A stretch of 64,000 nucleotides of DNA from Dactylosporangium sp040689395 (GCF_040689395.1 NZ_JBFAZX010000004.1:186001-250000); one strand, 5' to 3'. Counted from the stretch's first letter, positions 17,592 through 26,368 are shown. Notes: generated by a model from the letters alone, not told the origin. Program-made: numbers and translations.

Positions 17592-18671
17592 GTGACCCAG
17601 CCGAGCAACCCTGTCTCGACCCCTGCTCAGGACGCGACCGTGCTCGAACGGGCTCTCTTCGAGGTCAAGCGGGTGATCGTCGGCCAGGACCGGATGATCG
17701 AGCGGATGTTCGTGTCGTTGCTCTGCCGCGGCCATGTGCTGCTCGAGGGCGTGCCCGGCGTCGCCAAGACGCTCGCCGTGGAGACGCTCGCCCGGGTCGT
17801 CGGCGGCACGTTCTCCCGCATCCAGTTCACGCCCGACCTCGTGCCCGCCGACATCGTCGGCACCCGGATCTACCGGCAGTCCAGCGAGAAGTTCGACGTC
17901 GAGCTCGGGCCGGTGTTCGTCAACTTCCTGCTCGCCGACGAGATCAACCGCGCGCCGGCCAAGGTGCAGTCGGCCCTGCTGGAGGTCATGGCCGAGCAGC
18001 AGGTCTCCATCGGTGGCGAGACGTATGACGTGCCCCGCCCGTTCCTGGTCATGGCCACCCAGAACCCGATCGAGCAGGAGGGTGTCTACCCGCTGCCCGA
18101 GGCCCAGCGCGACCGCTTCCTGATGAAGATCCAGGTGGGGTATCCCACCGACGCCGAGGAGCGCGAGATCGTCTACCGGGTCAGCGTGAAGACCCCGGAG
18201 CCGGTAGCGGTGCTCACCACCCAGGAACTCATGGCGCTGCAGGACAAGGCCGACGACGTGTTCGTGCACAACGCGCTCGTCGACTACGCGGTGCGGCTGG
18301 TGGTCGCCACCCGCGCCCCCGCCGAGCACGGCCTGGCCGACATCGCGCACCTCATCCAGTACGGTGCCAGCCCCCGCGCCTCGCTGGGCATCGTGCGGGC
18401 CAGCCGGGCGCTCGCCCTGCTGCGCGGCCGGGACTACGCGCTGCCGCAGGACGTGCAGGACATCGCCCCCGACATCCTGCGCCACCGCCTGGTGCTGTCC
18501 TACGACGCCCTCGCCGACGACATCCCGGCCGACGACGTGGTGCGCCGGGTCCTCGCCGCGGTGCCGCCGCCCACGGTCGCGCCGCGCCAGCAGGCCACCA
18601 CCGCGCCGGCGGGCCAGCCACAGCCACAGGCGCAGGCGACCACCACGATCACCACGTGGCCGGGGCGGTGA
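17592..18671 (+). CDS. MoxR-family AAA+ ATPase (first system)
   Basis: Chaperone-like AAA+ ATPase, 359 aa. Walker A is LLEGVPGVAKT, Walker B is LLADEINRAP, sensor 1 is VMATQNPIEQEGVYPLPEAQ and the RDRFLM arginine motif follows. MoxR proteins typically work with a neighbouring VWA protein on assembly or maturation of envelope proteins. GTG at 17592 with GGAGGA upstream is preferred over TTG at 17559. The C-terminal 40 residues are a Pro/Gln/Thr-rich tail. Together with DUF58 and VWA it resembles mycobacterial moxR1-Rv1480-Rv1481 (from memory). Confidence 0.92.
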   Translation: MTQPSNPVSTPAQDATVLERALFEVKRVIVGQDRMIERMFVSLLCRGHVLLEGVPGVAKTLAVETLARVVGGTFSRIQFTPDLVPADIVGTRIYRQSSEKFDVELGPVFVNFLLADEINRAPAKVQSALLEVMAEQQVSIGGETYDVPRPFLVMATQNPIEQEGVYPLPEAQRDRFLMKIQVGYPTDAEEREIVYRVSVKTPEPVAVLTTQELMALQDKADDVFVHNALVDYAVRLVVATRAPAEHGLADIAHLIQYGASPRASLGIVRASRALALLRGRDYALPQDVQDIAPDILRHRLVLSYDALADDIPADDVVRRVLAAVPPPTVAPRQQATTAPAGQPQPQAQATTTITTWPGR

Positions 18672-19591
18672 AGATCCAGAGCGGCACCGGGCTGGACGAC
18701 GGCCGTGCGGAGGTCGTCCTCAACCGCATGCAGCTGCTCGTCACGCGCAAGCTCGACGGCCTGCTGCAGGGCGACTACCTGGGCCTGCTGCCGGGGCCGG
18801 GCACCGAGGCGGGGGAGTCGCGGGAGTATCGGCCGGGCGACGACGTGCGACGCATGGACTGGCCGGTGACGGCCCGCACCACGCTGCCGCACGTGCGCCA
18901 GACGGTCGCCGACCGCGAGCTGGAGACGTGGCTCGCCGTCGACCTCAGCGCCAGCCTGGACTTCGGCACGGCCCGATACCTCAAGCGCGACCTGGCGGTG
19001 GCCGCCTCGGCCGCCGTGGCGCACCTCACCGTCCGCGGTGGCAACCGCATCGGAGCCGTCGTCGGTACGGCGGAGGCGCTCACCCGCCTCCCGGCGCGCC
19101 CCGGCCGCAAGGACGCCCAGGGCCTGCTCCGCACGATCGCGCTGACCCAGGGCCGGCCCGGCCGCGCCGACCTCGGCGCGCTCATCGACATGCTCAACCG
19201 GCCCCCGCGCCGGCGCGGCGTCGCCGTGGTCATCTCCGACTTCATGACGCCGCCGCAGCAGTGGGCGCGGCCGCTGCGCAAGCTCGGCGTGCGCCACGAC
19301 CTGCTCGCCGTCGAAGTCGTCGACCCGCGCGAGCTGGAGCTGCCCAACGTCGGGGTGATCGCCCTCGTCGACCCGGAGACCGGCCGGACGCACGAGGTGC
19401 AGACCGCCGACCCGAAGCTGCGCCATCGCTACGCCCACGCCGCGGCCGCCCAGCGCGCCGAGATAGCCTCGGCACTGCGTGGCGCCAACGCGGCACACCT
19501 GCGGCTGCGCACCGACTCCGACTGGCTCCTGGACATCGTCCGGTTCGTCGCGGCCCAGCGACACGCCCGAACTCGAGGTACGACCCGATGA
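18668..19591 (+). CDS. DUF58 domain protein (first system)
   Basis: A 307-aa DUF58 protein, a VWA-like fold usually coupled to MoxR. The family block SREYRPGDDVRRMDWPVTAR is present near residue 55, with LAVDLSASLDFG (a DxSxS-type MIDAS-like motif) and VVISDFMTPP later. GTG at 18668 overlaps the moxR TGA (GTGA); a GTG at 18656 four codons earlier is also possible. It lacks membrane helices, unlike the second DUF58 protein at 56.6-57.8 kb, so it is probably cytosolic. Confidence 0.9.
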   Translation: MKIQSGTGLDDGRAEVVLNRMQLLVTRKLDGLLQGDYLGLLPGPGTEAGESREYRPGDDVRRMDWPVTARTTLPHVRQTVADRELETWLAVDLSASLDFGTARYLKRDLAVAASAAVAHLTVRGGNRIGAVVGTAEALTRLPARPGRKDAQGLLRTIALTQGRPGRADLGALIDMLNRPPRRRGVAVVISDFMTPPQQWARPLRKLGVRHDLLAVEVVDPRELELPNVGVIALVDPETGRTHEVQTADPKLRHRYAHAAAAQRAEIASALRGANAAHLRLRTDSDWLLDIVRFVAAQRHARTRGTTR

Positions 19592-20538
19592 TCCGTCTGC
19601 TCTCACCGTGGTGGCTGCTGGCCCTGGTGCCCGTCGCCGCGGTCATCGGCGTGTACGTGTGGCGCCAGCTGCACCGGCGCGCCTTCGCCGTGCGTTTCAC
19701 CAACGTCGACCTCCTCAGCAGCCTGGTGCCCAAGGGCATCGGCGCGCGCCGGCACGTCAGCGCAGCCGCCTTCCTGCTCAGCCTGGTCATCCTGGCTTTC
19801 GGCATGACCCGGCCGTCGGTGGACACCAAGGAGCCGCTGGAGCGGGCCACGATCATGCTGGCCATCGACGTGTCGCTGTCGATGCAGGCCACCGACGTGC
19901 AGCCGACGAGGATCGAAGCCGCGAAGTCCGCCGCGATCGACTTCGTCAAACAGCTCCCGGCGAACTTCAACGTCGGGCTCGTCTCGTTCGCCAAGACGGC
20001 CAGCGTGCTGGTGTCGCCGACCAAGGAGCGCAGCTCGATCCTGCAGGCGATCAACGGCCTGACGTTGCAGGAGTCGACGGCCACCGGCGAGGCCGTGTTC
20101 ACCAGCCTCGACGCGATCCGCACCGTGCCCGCCGACGGCGCGGACGGCCCGCCGCCGGCCCGTATCGTGCTGCTGTCCGACGGGTTCCGCACCGCGGGCC
20201 GCTCGCTGGAGGACGCGTCGGCGGCTGCCTCGGCGGCGAACGTGCCGGTCTCCACGATCGCGTTCGGCACCGACGAAGGCGTGGTCCGCATCGGCAACAC
20301 GCCGCAGCGGGTGCCGGTGGACCGCCCGTCGCTGCAGAAGGTGGCGGAGGTCACCAAGGGGTACTTCTACGAGGCCGCGAGCAAGGAAGAGCTCAAGCGG
20401 GTCTACTCGGACATGGGCAGCTCGATCGGCTACCGCACGAAGCCGCGCGAGATCACGCAGTGGTATCTGGGCTTCGGCTTCCTCATGGCGCTGTGTGCGG
20501 GCGGGCTCAGCCTGCTGTGGGGGTCCCGGCTTCCGTAG
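19588..20538 (+). CDS. Membrane-anchored VWA-domain protein
   Basis: A 316-aa protein with two N-terminal hydrophobic helices (LLSPWWLLALVPVAAVIGVY; AAFLLSLVILAFGM), a von Willebrand A domain with the MIDAS motif DVSLS near residue 94, a Thr in ATGEAVF and Asp in LLSDGF. A C-terminal helix follows (YLGFGFLMALCAGGLSLLW). ATG overlaps the DUF58 stop (ATGA). The VWA domain should face outward as the metal-dependent binding partner of the MoxR/DUF58 system. Confidence 0.92.
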   Translation: MIRLLSPWWLLALVPVAAVIGVYVWRQLHRRAFAVRFTNVDLLSSLVPKGIGARRHVSAAAFLLSLVILAFGMTRPSVDTKEPLERATIMLAIDVSLSMQATDVQPTRIEAAKSAAIDFVKQLPANFNVGLVSFAKTASVLVSPTKERSSILQAINGLTLQESTATGEAVFTSLDAIRTVPADGADGPPPARIVLLSDGFRTAGRSLEDASAAASAANVPVSTIAFGTDEGVVRIGNTPQRVPVDRPSLQKVAEVTKGYFYEAASKEELKRVYSDMGSSIGYRTKPREITQWYLGFGFLMALCAGGLSLLWGSRLP

Positions 20539-20655
20539 AACAGAACGGTGTCGCGGGCCGTGGTGATCGCCGCGGCCTCGCCCGTGCCAATGCCTCGCCA
20601 GAGCCGAGCCGTAGTCGAGTCACAGTCGAGCCGGTGTGGCGCGGCGGCCGGCGGG

Positions 20656-20739
20656 TCAGTGGGCGCCGACGAGGAAGAACAGGGCGGCGACCCAGATCGC
20701 GGCCAAGAAGAAGCCAACGGGCGCGACAAAACGGCTCAC
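20656..20739 (-). CDS. 27-residue single-helix membrane peptide
   Basis: A very short reading frame reads MSRFVAPVGFFLAAIWVAAL followed by FFLVGAH and a stop, almost entirely one hydrophobic helix with a basic start. A good ribosome-binding site (GGGAG) precedes the GTG at 20737-20739 by 7 nt. It lies between the VWA gene and fabG on the opposite strand. I know no family for it. The clean helix and ribosome-binding site make it more than random, but chance cannot be excluded. Confidence 0.45.
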   Translation of the reverse strand: MSRFVAPVGFFLAAIWVAALFFLVGAH

Positions 20740-21062
20740 GACGTGCTCCCAACGGGTGTTGTCTCAAATGGGAAAGCGAGAACAGACACACGGAAGCCGT
20801 GGCGGGTGATCTGCTGTTACCGGCCACGACTGGAGGGATCGCTACTTCGCACAGCGATCACCTCCTGGGGAGCGGCTGCCGTGCCGGACGGGCAGCGAAC
20901 GGGTCCAGCCGCCTGGCGGCCGGACATCCAAACCTCCACATCGTACTGCGAACCGCCATGCCCAGCATCAGCCGCCCGGCGCATTGGGTCCTACCATTCG
21001 GTAGCGCCTAGTCTCCGTAGTGGATCCCACAAGCAAGATCTTTGAGCACGAAAGGCGGCACC
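20740..21062. promoter_or_regulatory. Gene-free leader upstream of fabG
   Basis: No convincing gene lies between the small membrane peptide and fabG. The segment should carry the promoter of the fabG-inhA-hemH operon. GGCGATCGC-like half sites (GGTGATCTG near 20802, GCGATCACC near 20850) are suggestive but too weak to call. The sequence just before the GTG is ACGAAAGGCGGCACC, a moderate ribosome-binding site. Confidence 0.35.
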
Positions 21063-21767
21063 GTGGCGAGGACCGTGCTGGTCACCGGCGGCAACCGGGG
21101 CATCGGACTGGCGATCGCGCAGGCGTTCGCCAAGCAGGGCGACCGCGTGGCGGTGACGCACCGTGGTTCGGGCGCGCCCGACGGGCTGTTCGGCGTGCAG
21201 TGTGACATCACCGACAGCGCCGCCGTCGACGCCGCGTTCACGGAGGTGGAAAAGGCGCTCGGTCCGGTCGAGGTGCTCGTCGCCAATGCCGGCATCACCC
21301 AGGACACCCTGCTGCTGCGCATGAGCGAGGAGCAGTTCACGGGGGTGCTGGACACCAACCTCACCGGCTCGTTCCGCTGCGCCAAGCGCGCCGCGAGCAA
21401 GATGCTGCGGGCGCGCTGGGGGCGGATCATCTTCATCTCCTCGGTCGTCGGCCTCTACGGCGGCCCGGGCCAGGTCAACTACGCGGCGAGCAAGGCCGGC
21501 CTGGTCGGCATGGCCCGCTCGATCACCCGCGAGCTCGGCAGCCGCAACATCACCGCCAACGTCGTCGCGCCCGGCTTCATCGAGACCGACATGACGGCGG
21601 TGCTTCCGGAGGCCACCCAGGCGGAGTACAAGAAGAGCATCCCGGCCGGCCGGATGGCCAAGCCCGAGGAGGTCGCCGACGTCGTCACCTTCCTCGCCAG
21701 CGACGCCGCGGGGTACATCACCGGTGCCGTCATTCCCGTCGACGGCGGCCTCGGTATGGGTCACTGA
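21063..21767 (+). CDS. fabG: 3-oxoacyl-ACP reductase FabG
   Basis: NADPH-dependent SDR that reduces 3-oxoacyl-ACP in fatty-acid elongation. The 234-aa protein has TGGNRGIG (8-15), NAG (ANAGITQD), the catalytic Ser-Tyr-Lys (FISSVVG ... YAASKAG) and PGFIETDM. GTG at 21063 (MARTVLVTGG) is preferred; an in-frame TTG at 21042 would add seven residues. It is followed by inhA and hemH in the same order as mycobacterial mabA-inhA-hemZ, so it is probably the FAS-II-linked copy. Confidence 0.95.
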   Translation: MARTVLVTGGNRGIGLAIAQAFAKQGDRVAVTHRGSGAPDGLFGVQCDITDSAAVDAAFTEVEKALGPVEVLVANAGITQDTLLLRMSEEQFTGVLDTNLTGSFRCAKRAASKMLRARWGRIIFISSVVGLYGGPGQVNYAASKAGLVGMARSITRELGSRNITANVVAPGFIETDMTAVLPEATQAEYKKSIPAGRMAKPEEVADVVTFLASDAAGYITGAVIPVDGGLGMGH

Positions 21768-21790
21768 CGTCGGTCGGTCGTTGGCGTCGC

Positions 21791-21820
21791 GAAGAATCGG
21801 GCGCGGGCGCCAGATTCTTC
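21791..21820. other. Hairpin between fabG and inhA
   Basis: GAAGAATC (21791-21798) is exactly complementary to GATTCTTC (21813-21820), with a GC-rich 14-nt loop. There is no T-tract. It could be an mRNA processing or stability element that sets the fabG:inhA ratio. Confidence 0.35.
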
Positions 21821-21854
21821 GGACACATCATCATCAAGGGAGACTCCGCAAACC

Positions 21855-22625
21855 ATGGCTGGACTTCTCGAGGGCAAGCGGCTGCTGATCACCGGGATCA
21901 TCACCGAACAGTCGATCGCCTTCTCCACCGCGAAGGTCGCCCAGGAGCAGGGCGCCCAGGTCGTGCTCACCGGCTTCGGCCGGCTGTCGCTGGTCGAGCG
22001 CATCGCCAAGCGGCTGCCGCAGGAGGCCCCGGTGATCGAGCTCGACGTGACCAACCAGGAGCACCTCGACGGCCTCGCGGACAAGGTGCGTGAGCACGTC
22101 GACGGGCTCGACGGGGTGCTGCACTCGATCGGGTTCGCCCCGGCCAGCTGCCTCGGCGGCGACTTCCTCGCCGCGCCCTGGCAGGACGTGGCCACCGCGA
22201 TCCACGTCTCGACGTTCTCGTTCAAGGCCCTCGCCGTGGCGTGCCTGCCGCTGCTCGGGCCGGGCAGCTCGATCGTGGGCATGGACTTCGACGCGTCGAA
22301 GGCCTACCCGGTGTACGACTGGATGGGCGTGGCGAAGGCGGGCCTCGAGTCCACGTCGCGCTATCTGGCGCGCGAACTCGGTCCGCGCGGCATCCGGGTG
22401 AACCTCGTCGCGGCCGGCCCGCTGCGCACCATGGCGGCCAAGTCGATCCCCGGCTTCGCCGTCTTCGAGGACTCCTGGGCCAAGGTCGCGCCGCTGGGCT
22501 GGGACCTCTACGACCAGGTCGCCGCGGCCAAGGCCTGCTGCGCCCTGATGTCCGACTGGTTCCCGGCCACGACCGGTGAGATCGTCCACGTCGACGGCGG
22601 GTACCACGCAATCGGCTCGTCCTGA
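21855..22625 (+). CDS. inhA: Enoyl-ACP reductase, InhA/FabI type
   Basis: NADH-dependent enoyl-ACP reductase completing each fatty-acid elongation cycle. The 256-aa protein starts GLLEGKRLLITGIITEQSIA, the InhA-type nucleotide-binding loop, and carries the catalytic Tyr154 and Lys161 in YDWMGVAKAG (Y-x6-K as in InhA). The C-terminal block GEIVHVDGGYHAIG is also typical. Its ATG follows fabG by 87 nt and it precedes hemH by 20 nt. It is the expected target of InhA inhibitors by family, but no sensitivity can be inferred from sequence alone. Confidence 0.95.
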   Translation: MAGLLEGKRLLITGIITEQSIAFSTAKVAQEQGAQVVLTGFGRLSLVERIAKRLPQEAPVIELDVTNQEHLDGLADKVREHVDGLDGVLHSIGFAPASCLGGDFLAAPWQDVATAIHVSTFSFKALAVACLPLLGPGSSIVGMDFDASKAYPVYDWMGVAKAGLESTSRYLARELGPRGIRVNLVAAGPLRTMAAKSIPGFAVFEDSWAKVAPLGWDLYDQVAAAKACCALMSDWFPATTGEIVHVDGGYHAIGSS

Positions 22626-22645
22626 TCAAGGAGCAGAATGAGGGC

Positions 22646-23650
22646 GTGGCTTACGACGCGTTCCTCCTGCTCTCCTTCGGCGGCCCGGAAGGGCAGGACG
22701 ACGTCCTGCCCTTCCTGGAGAACGTCACCCGCGGCCGGGGCATCCCGCGCGAGCGCCTGGAGGCCGTCGCCGGGCACTACCGCCACTTCGGCGGCGTCTC
22801 CCCGATCAACGCCCAGTGCCGCGCGCTCATCGAGGCCCTGCGCCCCCGCCTCGACCTGCCGATCTACTGGGGCAACCGCAACTGGCACCCGATGCTGGCC
22901 GACACCGTGCGGCAGATGCGCGACGACGGGATCCACCGGGCGATCGCGTTCGTGACCAGCCCGTTCGGGTCGCAGTCCTCGTGCCGGCAGTACCTCGACG
23001 ACATCGACCGCGCGCGGGCCGAGGTGCCGGACGCGCCGGTCATCGACAAGATCCGGCACTACCACGACCACCCCGGGTACATCGCACCGCACGCCGACGC
23101 CGTGCGCGAGGCGCTGGACAGCCTGCCGTCGCGGATGAAGGCCCGGCTGGTGTTCACCGCCCACTCGATCCCCACGTCGATGAACGCGGCCAGCGGCCCC
23201 AGGGGCGTCGGGCGATACGAGGCCCAGCTGCGCGAGACCGCGGCCCTCGTCGCCGCCGAGGCCGCGCCGGAGCTCGAGTGGGACCTGGTCTGGCAGAGCC
23301 GCTCCGGCCCGCCGCAGGTGCCGTGGCTGGAGCCCGACGTCAACGACCACCTGGAGGCCCTCGCGAAGGAGGGCGTGACCGAGGTCGTGGTGAGCCCCAT
23401 CGGCTTCATCTCCGACCATCTCGAGGTGATCTGGGACCTCGACGAGGAGGCCCGCGCGACCGCCGCGCGCCTCGGACTGGCCTTTGCCCGGGCCGCCACC
23501 CCGGGCGTCGACCCGCGCTTCGCGGACATGATCCGAGCGCTGGTCGATGAGCGCGTCCTTGCTCACAGTAATGTGCGTCACGCGCTCGGCACCGTCCCTA
23601 CCTGGGACTACTGTCCGGCCGACTGCTGCGCGTCACCGAAACGCGCATAG
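22646..23650 (+). CDS. hemH: Ferrochelatase (coproporphyrin-type)
   Basis: Inserts ferrous iron into a porphyrin. In actinobacteria the enzyme normally acts on coproporphyrin III (CpfC), by family knowledge. The 334-aa protein has the start AYDAFLLLSFGGPEG, the active-site His in FTAHSIPTSM, and SPIGFISDHLEVIWDLDEEA. A Cys in SQSSCRQYL and the C-terminal cluster DYCPADCC fit the [2Fe-2S] ligands known from actinobacterial enzymes. GTG at 22646; the nearby ATG at 22638 is out of frame. It is the third gene of the fabG-inhA-hemH operon. Confidence 0.94.
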   Translation: MAYDAFLLLSFGGPEGQDDVLPFLENVTRGRGIPRERLEAVAGHYRHFGGVSPINAQCRALIEALRPRLDLPIYWGNRNWHPMLADTVRQMRDDGIHRAIAFVTSPFGSQSSCRQYLDDIDRARAEVPDAPVIDKIRHYHDHPGYIAPHADAVREALDSLPSRMKARLVFTAHSIPTSMNAASGPRGVGRYEAQLRETAALVAAEAAPELEWDLVWQSRSGPPQVPWLEPDVNDHLEALAKEGVTEVVVSPIGFISDHLEVIWDLDEEARATAARLGLAFARAATPGVDPRFADMIRALVDERVLAHSNVRHALGTVPTWDYCPADCCASPKRA

Positions 23651-23673
23651 GCTCGAAACGTTTCTGAGGGAGT

Positions 23674-24462
23674 ATGTCGAGCGTGAGAGAACGCAAGCCC
23701 ATCGAGTCCTGGCTCACCGACATGGACGGGGTCCTCGTCCACGAGGGCGAGCCCGTGCCGGGCGCACCGGAGTTCGTCAACCGGCTGCGCTCGTCGGGCA
23801 AGCCGTTCCTGATCCTGACCAACAACTCCATCTACACCGCGCGCGACCTGCAGGCGAGGCTGCGGCGCATAGGCTTCGACGTGCCCGAGTCCGCGATCTG
23901 GACCTCGGCCCTGGCGACCGCGCAGTTCCTCGACAGGCAGCGCCCCGGCGGCACCGCCTACGTCATCGGAGAGGCGGGCCTCACCACCGCGTTGCACGAG
24001 GTCGGGTACATCCTCACCGACACCGAGCCCGACTACGTGGTGCTGGGGGAGACCCGCACGTACAGCTTCGAGGCCATCACCACGGCCATCCGCCTCATCA
24101 ACGACGGCGCCCGGTTCATCTGCACCAACCCGGACGCGACCGGCCCGTCAAACGAGGGCGCCCTGCCCGCCTGCGGCGCCGTGGCGGCCCTCATCTCCAA
24201 GGCGACGGGCATCGAGCCGTACTTCATCGGCAAGCCCAACCCGATGATGATGCGCTCGGCGCTGAACAGCATCGACGCGCACTCGGAGACCACCGCCATG
24301 ATCGGCGACCGCATGGACACCGACGTCCTGTGCGGCCTGGAGGCCGGCCTGGAGACGATCCTGGTGCTCAGCGGCATCAGCACGGCGGCGGACGTGGAGC
24401 GCTACCCCTACCGCCCGTCCCGGATCATCCCGTCGGTCGCCCAACTGATCGACGAGGTCTGA
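23674..24462 (+). CDS. HAD-IIA family sugar phosphatase (NagD-like)
   Basis: A 262-aa haloacid-dehalogenase phosphatase of the NagD/PNPase type. Motif I is TDMDGVLV (15-22) with the nucleophile Asp, motif II is LTNNS, the Lys motif is IGKPNP and motif III is MIGDRMDTDV. The cap position between motifs II and III matches HAD-IIA. ATG at 23674 has GGGAG upstream. It follows hemH by 23 nt and probably belongs to the same transcript. NagD-like enzymes dephosphorylate nucleotides or sugar phosphates; the specific substrate is unknown. Confidence 0.88.
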   Translation: MSSVRERKPIESWLTDMDGVLVHEGEPVPGAPEFVNRLRSSGKPFLILTNNSIYTARDLQARLRRIGFDVPESAIWTSALATAQFLDRQRPGGTAYVIGEAGLTTALHEVGYILTDTEPDYVVLGETRTYSFEAITTAIRLINDGARFICTNPDATGPSNEGALPACGAVAALISKATGIEPYFIGKPNPMMMRSALNSIDAHSETTAMIGDRMDTDVLCGLEAGLETILVLSGISTAADVERYPYRPSRIIPSVAQLIDEV

Positions 24463-24621
24463 TCGTCGCCTCGGATTGCCGGGCCGAGTGCTCGGCAATC
24501 CGCTCTCCCCGCTGTGACAAGCCGGCTGAATAGCCGATCAGAGGGGCCGTCAATTGGGCTGGTAGCGGCAGCCCGCGAGCGATGTTTCCGTGATCATGCG
24601 CTGGCGTCCACGATGCGCGGG

Positions 24622-24687
24622 GTTCGCCGTGATCACGGAGTGAACGTGCTGCTTCTTGTGCATGTTCACTCCGTGATCACGGCGAAC
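24622..24687. terminator. Long inverted repeat between convergent genes, probable bidirectional terminator
   Basis: Arms of about 27 nt (24622-24648 and 24661-24687) surround a 12-nt loop, with one mismatch. The core is GTGATCACGGAGTGAAC paired with its complement. It lies between the convergent HAD and 260-aa protein genes, where a two-way terminator is expected. There is no T-run. It may also be a copy of a dispersed palindromic repeat. A further related segment (CCGTGATCATGCG) lies 30 nt upstream. Confidence 0.55.
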
Positions 24688-24706
24688 ATGCTGGCTGGAG
24701 CGGTGG

Positions 24707-25489
24707 CTACAGCAGGGGCGCGTTGCAGGCGGCAACCAGGGCCCGGCGGCAGGCGGTCGTCAGCGGGCGCAGGGCTGCGTCGCGCTGCTGGACCTCGTAG
24801 CCGTTGATCGCACCGCCCGGGGCGGCGTGCTCGGCGAGGGCCAGGACACGGTCGAGTATGCTCGCCCGGGCATACAGGCGACGGGCCCTCGGGTCGTAGC
24901 CGGGCGGCAGGTCGGTCGCGCCGTCGGGCTTGCGGATGGCCTCGATCGCGCCGGCGAGCTCGGGGCGCCACTGGGCGATGTCCAGCTTGGCCAGCGTGCG
25001 CGTCGCGGTGGCCAGCTCGGCGGACAGCTCCGCCTCGGCCTCGGCGGCGCTCGGCTCGTGGGTCGGGGGGCGCTCCTCCGGCAGGGCGAACACCTGCCAG
25101 CGCACCGTCTCGAACTCGTCGCCCGAGCCGGACGTGTGCAGGCGCAGCTCTGGCACGAAGCCCAGGCCGCCCGCGATCACGCCCTCGCCGGCGAGCAGGG
25201 CGGCGCCGGTGAACGGGCCGGGGCCGGGCAGGCCGCGCGGGTCGCCCGGTGCGGGCAGCACGAGGCGTACCTCATCCGGGTGCAGCTTCGACAGCGACGG
25301 CAGGGCGTGGGCGAGCGACACGTCGGTCCACGTGCCGGGGACGTCGGAGACCATGTGCTCCTCGTCGCCGGAGATCTCGGCGGCGGCGTCGTCGCACGGC
25401 ACCAGGCCGGCGCGCCACGCCCGGACCCATGCCACGAAACGCGCCGAGCGGCGCGCCTGCAGGGTCGCCGCGCGTGCTGCGGGGGACAT
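24707..25489 (-). CDS. Conserved hypothetical protein, 260 aa
   Basis: A soluble, acidic protein of unknown function with good GC3 codon bias throughout, so it is a real gene. I see no catalytic motif. Recognisable stretches are ARFVAWVRAWRAGLVPCDDA near the start and LDIAQWRPELAGAIEAI late, followed by LPPGYDPRARRLYARASILD. The C-terminus is helical. The ATG at 25489 is the family-like start. It is divergent from the DUF3097 gene and convergent to the HAD gene. Confidence 0.7.
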   Translation of the reverse strand: MSPAARAATLQARRSARFVAWVRAWRAGLVPCDDAAAEISGDEEHMVSDVPGTWTDVSLAHALPSLSKLHPDEVRLVLPAPGDPRGLPGPGPFTGAALLAGEGVIAGGLGFVPELRLHTSGSGDEFETVRWQVFALPEERPPTHEPSAAEAEAELSAELATATRTLAKLDIAQWRPELAGAIEAIRKPDGATDLPPGYDPRARRLYARASILDRVLALAEHAAPGGAINGYEVQQRDAALRPLTTACRRALVAACNAPLL

Positions 25490-25564
25490 GGGAGCAAGGG
25501 TACGTGCTGGCGTGCCGGTATGTCTCGCGGGCGAAGGGGCCGTCAGCGGATACGCTTCCCGGCC

Positions 25565-26368
25565 ATGGACGTCCTGGCGAACAACGACTGGCGGCGCCGG
25601 CGCACCGTACCCGTGGTCGAGGCCGAGGTCGACCTGGTCGTGGAGGATGCCGACTCGGGATTCTGCGGGGCCGTGGTCGGATTCGAGCTCGGCGCCGTGG
25701 TGCTGGAGGACCGGCACGGCATGCGGCGCAACTTTCCGCTCGACCCGGCCGCGTTCCTGCTCGACGGGCAGCCGGTGACGCTCGTGCGGCCGGCGCCTCA
25801 GCGGGTACACCAGCGCAGAATGACCGCATCGGGGTCCATCGCGGTGGCCGGGCACACCGCCCGGGTCGCCCGCCGCAGCCGGATCTGGGTCGAGGGCGTC
25901 CACGACGCCGCGCTGGTCGAGCGCATCTGGGGCGACGACCTGCGCGTCGAGGGCGTGGTGGTGGAGCCGCTGGACGGCATCGACGAGCTGGCGGCCGAGG
26001 TCGATCGGTTCGACCCGGGCCCGGTGGCGCGCCTCGGCGTGCTCGTCGACCACCTCGTGCCCGGCTCGAAGGAGAGCCGGATCGTGGCGTCGGTCCAGTC
26101 GCCGTACGTCCTGGTGACCGGCCACCCGTATGTCGACGTCTGGCAGGCGGTGAAGCCCTCGGCCGTCGGCATCCGGGCGTGGCCGGTGGTGCCGCCGGGG
26201 CGCCCGTGGAAGGAGGGCGTGTGCGTGGCACTGGGCGTCGCGGACCCATCCGACATGTGGCGGCGGATCCTGGCGTCGGTGTCGAGCTTCCGGGACGTGG
26301 AGACGCCGTTGATCAACTCGATGGAGCGCCTGATCGACTTCGTGACGGAGCCGGACGAGGCCGGCTGA
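25565..26368 (+). CDS. DUF3097 family protein (TOPRIM-like core suspected)
   Basis: A 267-aa actinobacterial protein I assign to DUF3097. The N-terminal half includes VEDADSGFCGAVVGFELGAV, a barrel-like small domain. The second half contains WVEGVHDAALVERIWGDDLR and GVLVDHLVPGSKESRI, with a conserved Glu and later acidic Asp spaced as in TOPRIM domains of RNase M5 and OLD proteins (my inference). GHPYVDVWQAVKP follows. In mycobacteria a DUF3097 gene lies close to hemZ (from memory), the same neighbourhood as here. Function unknown; nucleic-acid processing would fit. Confidence 0.75.
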   Translation: MDVLANNDWRRRRTVPVVEAEVDLVVEDADSGFCGAVVGFELGAVVLEDRHGMRRNFPLDPAAFLLDGQPVTLVRPAPQRVHQRRMTASGSIAVAGHTARVARRSRIWVEGVHDAALVERIWGDDLRVEGVVVEPLDGIDELAAEVDRFDPGPVARLGVLVDHLVPGSKESRIVASVQSPYVLVTGHPYVDVWQAVKPSAVGIRAWPVVPPGRPWKEGVCVALGVADPSDMWRRILASVSSFRDVETPLINSMERLIDFVTEPDEAG

